A DNA stretch of 15,656 nucleotides, taken from Planctomycetaceae bacterium UBA6894 (lineage in GTDB: Bacteria; Planctomycetota; Planctomycetia; Gemmatales; Gemmataceae). The position numbers and the translations under genes are program-made. Under the pieces are notes generated by a model. That model made no database searches. It was not told the origin of the DNA and was given only the letters and a program-made list of their open reading frames with translations. The stretch spans positions 1 through 15,656 of the forward strand of contig DKBS01000102.1 in NCBI GenBank assembly GCA_002451275.1, read 5' to 3'. Within the stretch, counting starts at the first letter, position 1. Each line of letters opens with the position of its first letter. Positions 15,401 through 15,656 of the stretch are shown in pieces.

Positions 15401-15476
15401 CGAAAGCCCACATTTGTTTTGGAAAGCCGGCTGAAACCTTTTTTGCACCCGGTTGCGGGTGGTTGGGGCCGCTCAT
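12435..15476 (-). CDS. large polytopic membrane protein with C-terminal TPR-like region, 1013 aa
   Basis: Residues about 20-365 hold roughly nine to ten membrane helices. After the first, SPELWVHLVSGRSLYTQGAF is followed by SWLMDGLLFLSYQVLGPSGLVALKA. This resembles the D-x-W-x-HL-x-TG-x and WLFD..LY..Y....G..GL..LK pattern of a bacterial membrane family related to GT-C (PMT/ArnT-like) glycosyltransferases. In place of the Asp of typical catalytic loops there is Glu (SPELW), so catalytic activity is uncertain. Residues about 370-590 form a soluble extracytoplasmic region. From about 680 on, helical repeats with TPR features appear (AREAVALDPADGRAWLVVGEA, FQRALQADPRLDLAHLNLAF, LEMNGFTVLGLLSFERGDP). 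ATG 15476 is chosen: AAGG lies 8 bases upstream and the 55 preceding codons are not membrane-like. It forms an operon with the downstream isomerase-like gene. Confidence 0.85.
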   Translation of the reverse strand: MSGPNHPQPGAKKVSAGFPKQMWAFVFAVAFAALLAAFPARSPELWVHLVSGRSLYTQGAFADSWLMDGLLFLSYQVLGPSGLVALKASLVAASVGALAWRASRGAPGWGILLAFALSVLALGQFVGLSSLAFSLVFAVGILLATEAIPDVRGVARWAALACGLLWLVAIRQVGDRAQDHSLTGWLLGTVVLAGGLLDVPAGKRRVQAGLLLVWMVAGGLLAALNPGAGFGWVIPQEWGLAGPNVEPFARSPFRPAAWQAARQVPAALAYYPLLALGLGAALLPGTSVPMRWRLPTLLLAVLSAWNAAWIPWLALVAGPCMALRIGAWVKEEDGVRKILPPVWLSPVVALLGLALLVLAWPGWLQGAPYERRSLTLQLPPAAARAAEMETRWRDQGQLAPESRGLHVRLSSLAAFSWHQPGLQRNLDLLQDDLAALLTTRPGAEGLSRLCREQNCHLVITEPDPARLQLILQGLLDNPDKFSIWLVDGPIVVAGSTAAAKHPQLLEWTSRAFGAGTSLLEDAPPSPWPGPFPIQRAFSHPRPDAAPAGLSAEGREMLFLADIRRRQLAGSAVPHAWSILAGHWLALAQDPGVAAYGGALSGLLASAPAPISTRSNELGGPSPVAMALAGWRSSALPFPGESELRALLTLALRRAREAVALDPADGRAWLVVGEACLRLLNSPAERSGANAFGEWRQLREAQAAFAFQRALQADPRLDLAHLNLAFLFAEMGLRDLEARHLRAGWEEIERRGPPPGMGLTEFRDRQNAQKNEINRLESEVASRVSGWIRDSEGRSALDRARMALDRGLGQTALDELLASDISAFGAQGMALEVDLLLRMGRADEVHRWINPAEHEGFLPPDMYHWFRVKAAASLGLYSEACQEAVSLTQGQTRLALPLAPSMALATARDSLDRLAVMGNGVAAAWNRLPPNDIDSQLSTMLRRWRLEMNGFTVLGLLSFERGDPAEGYRALREALAFSPPSLPADAGPPLEFPAKRLARSVLDMLAPIEIPAGR

Positions 15477-15656
15477 GCAATGCGCCTTGGAATGGAAAGG
15501 GAGACTGAGATAAGTCGTAGCGGTGGAACGACGGACCAGCCCAAATCCGCAACGATCCAAACGGAGCGAGGCGCTTCTGGGGGCCTGCAAAGAATTGTAT
15601 TGGCTCCTGAGATTCAAAGAGACGGGTCCGTTTCGCCTCAAAGGACGAGAAGGGTT
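15477..15656. promoter_or_regulatory. 180-base flank upstream of the membrane protein gene
   Basis: No gene is supported here. The open frame on the - strand continues through it but looks basic and low in hydrophobic content. On the - strand TACAAT (plus coordinates 15594-15599) is a 5 of 6 match to a -10 box, about 118 bases before ATG 15476, without a good -35. The AAGG ribosome binding site is at 15485-15488. The promoter of the membrane protein gene is probably here but not fixed. Confidence 0.3.

Noticed and set aside
13968..15552. Long open frames on both strands over the N-terminal half of the membrane protein gene (13968-15089 + and 14368-15552 -)
   Set aside because: They are out-of-frame readings with low-complexity composition; the real frame shows regular membrane helices.
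1..15656. CRISPR array, tRNA, rRNA, insertion sequence or prophage
   Set aside because: No direct repeats with spacers, no tRNA-like clover-leaf noticed, and no transposase, integrase or terminal inverted repeats among the translated frames.

Overview
The window looks like chromosomal DNA from a GC-rich planctomycete, probably of the Gemmataceae type. This rests on four things: a DUF1559 protein, a planctomycete-style secreted PQQ-propeller protein, a large membrane-plus-TPR protein, and short variant type II secretion (T2SS)-like proteins. The genus call is inference; no rRNA or other marker gene is present. Coding density is very high. The longest stretch without a gene is about 180 bases at the right edge, and no gap exceeds 300 bases. 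I see no tRNA, rRNA, CRISPR array, insertion sequence or clear sign of recent transfer.

Left part (1-3100, + strand): a hypothetical exported protein (14-1450) is followed by a DUF1559-domain protein (1495-3039) that has its own candidate -10 box and ribosome binding site. A strong intrinsic terminator (3069-3099) closes this unit.

Middle part (3098-6678, - strand): a compact T2SS-like assembly operon runs leftwards. The order is gspF-1, gspF-2, a GspI/H-like pseudopilin, a GspJ-like pseudopilin and a very short GspK-like pseudopilin. The last three joints are TGATG or ATGA overlaps, so the subunits are probably translationally coupled. The matching ATPase, gspE (10453-11562, + strand), lies 3.8 kb away on the opposite strand. 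No secretin, major pseudopilin (GspG), GspL/GspM or prepilin peptidase is present in the window.

Between the two T2SS parts (6808-10378, - strand) are three enzyme or secreted-protein genes: a phosphodiester glycosidase (NAGPA domain), a PQQ-like beta-propeller protein and an inositol-monophosphatase-family phosphatase. All read in the same direction as the pseudopilin operon. The glycosidase is divergent from gspE across 74 bases.

Right part (11582-15476, - strand): a 1013-residue polytopic membrane protein with a C-terminal TPR-like region is followed, after 4 bases, by a sugar-phosphate-isomerase/epimerase-type TIM barrel protein.

The most distinctive content is the streamlined and split T2SS-like machine: two different GspF platforms, a GspE lacking its N1 domain with a compressed cysteine cluster, two pseudopilins with Ala instead of Gly before the cleavage site, and a miniature GspK with Trp at +5. 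Next to it sits a DUF1559 protein that has exchanged the usual prepilin leader for a Sec signal peptide. Nothing here proves a new system, but this set is worth examining by synteny and structure prediction.
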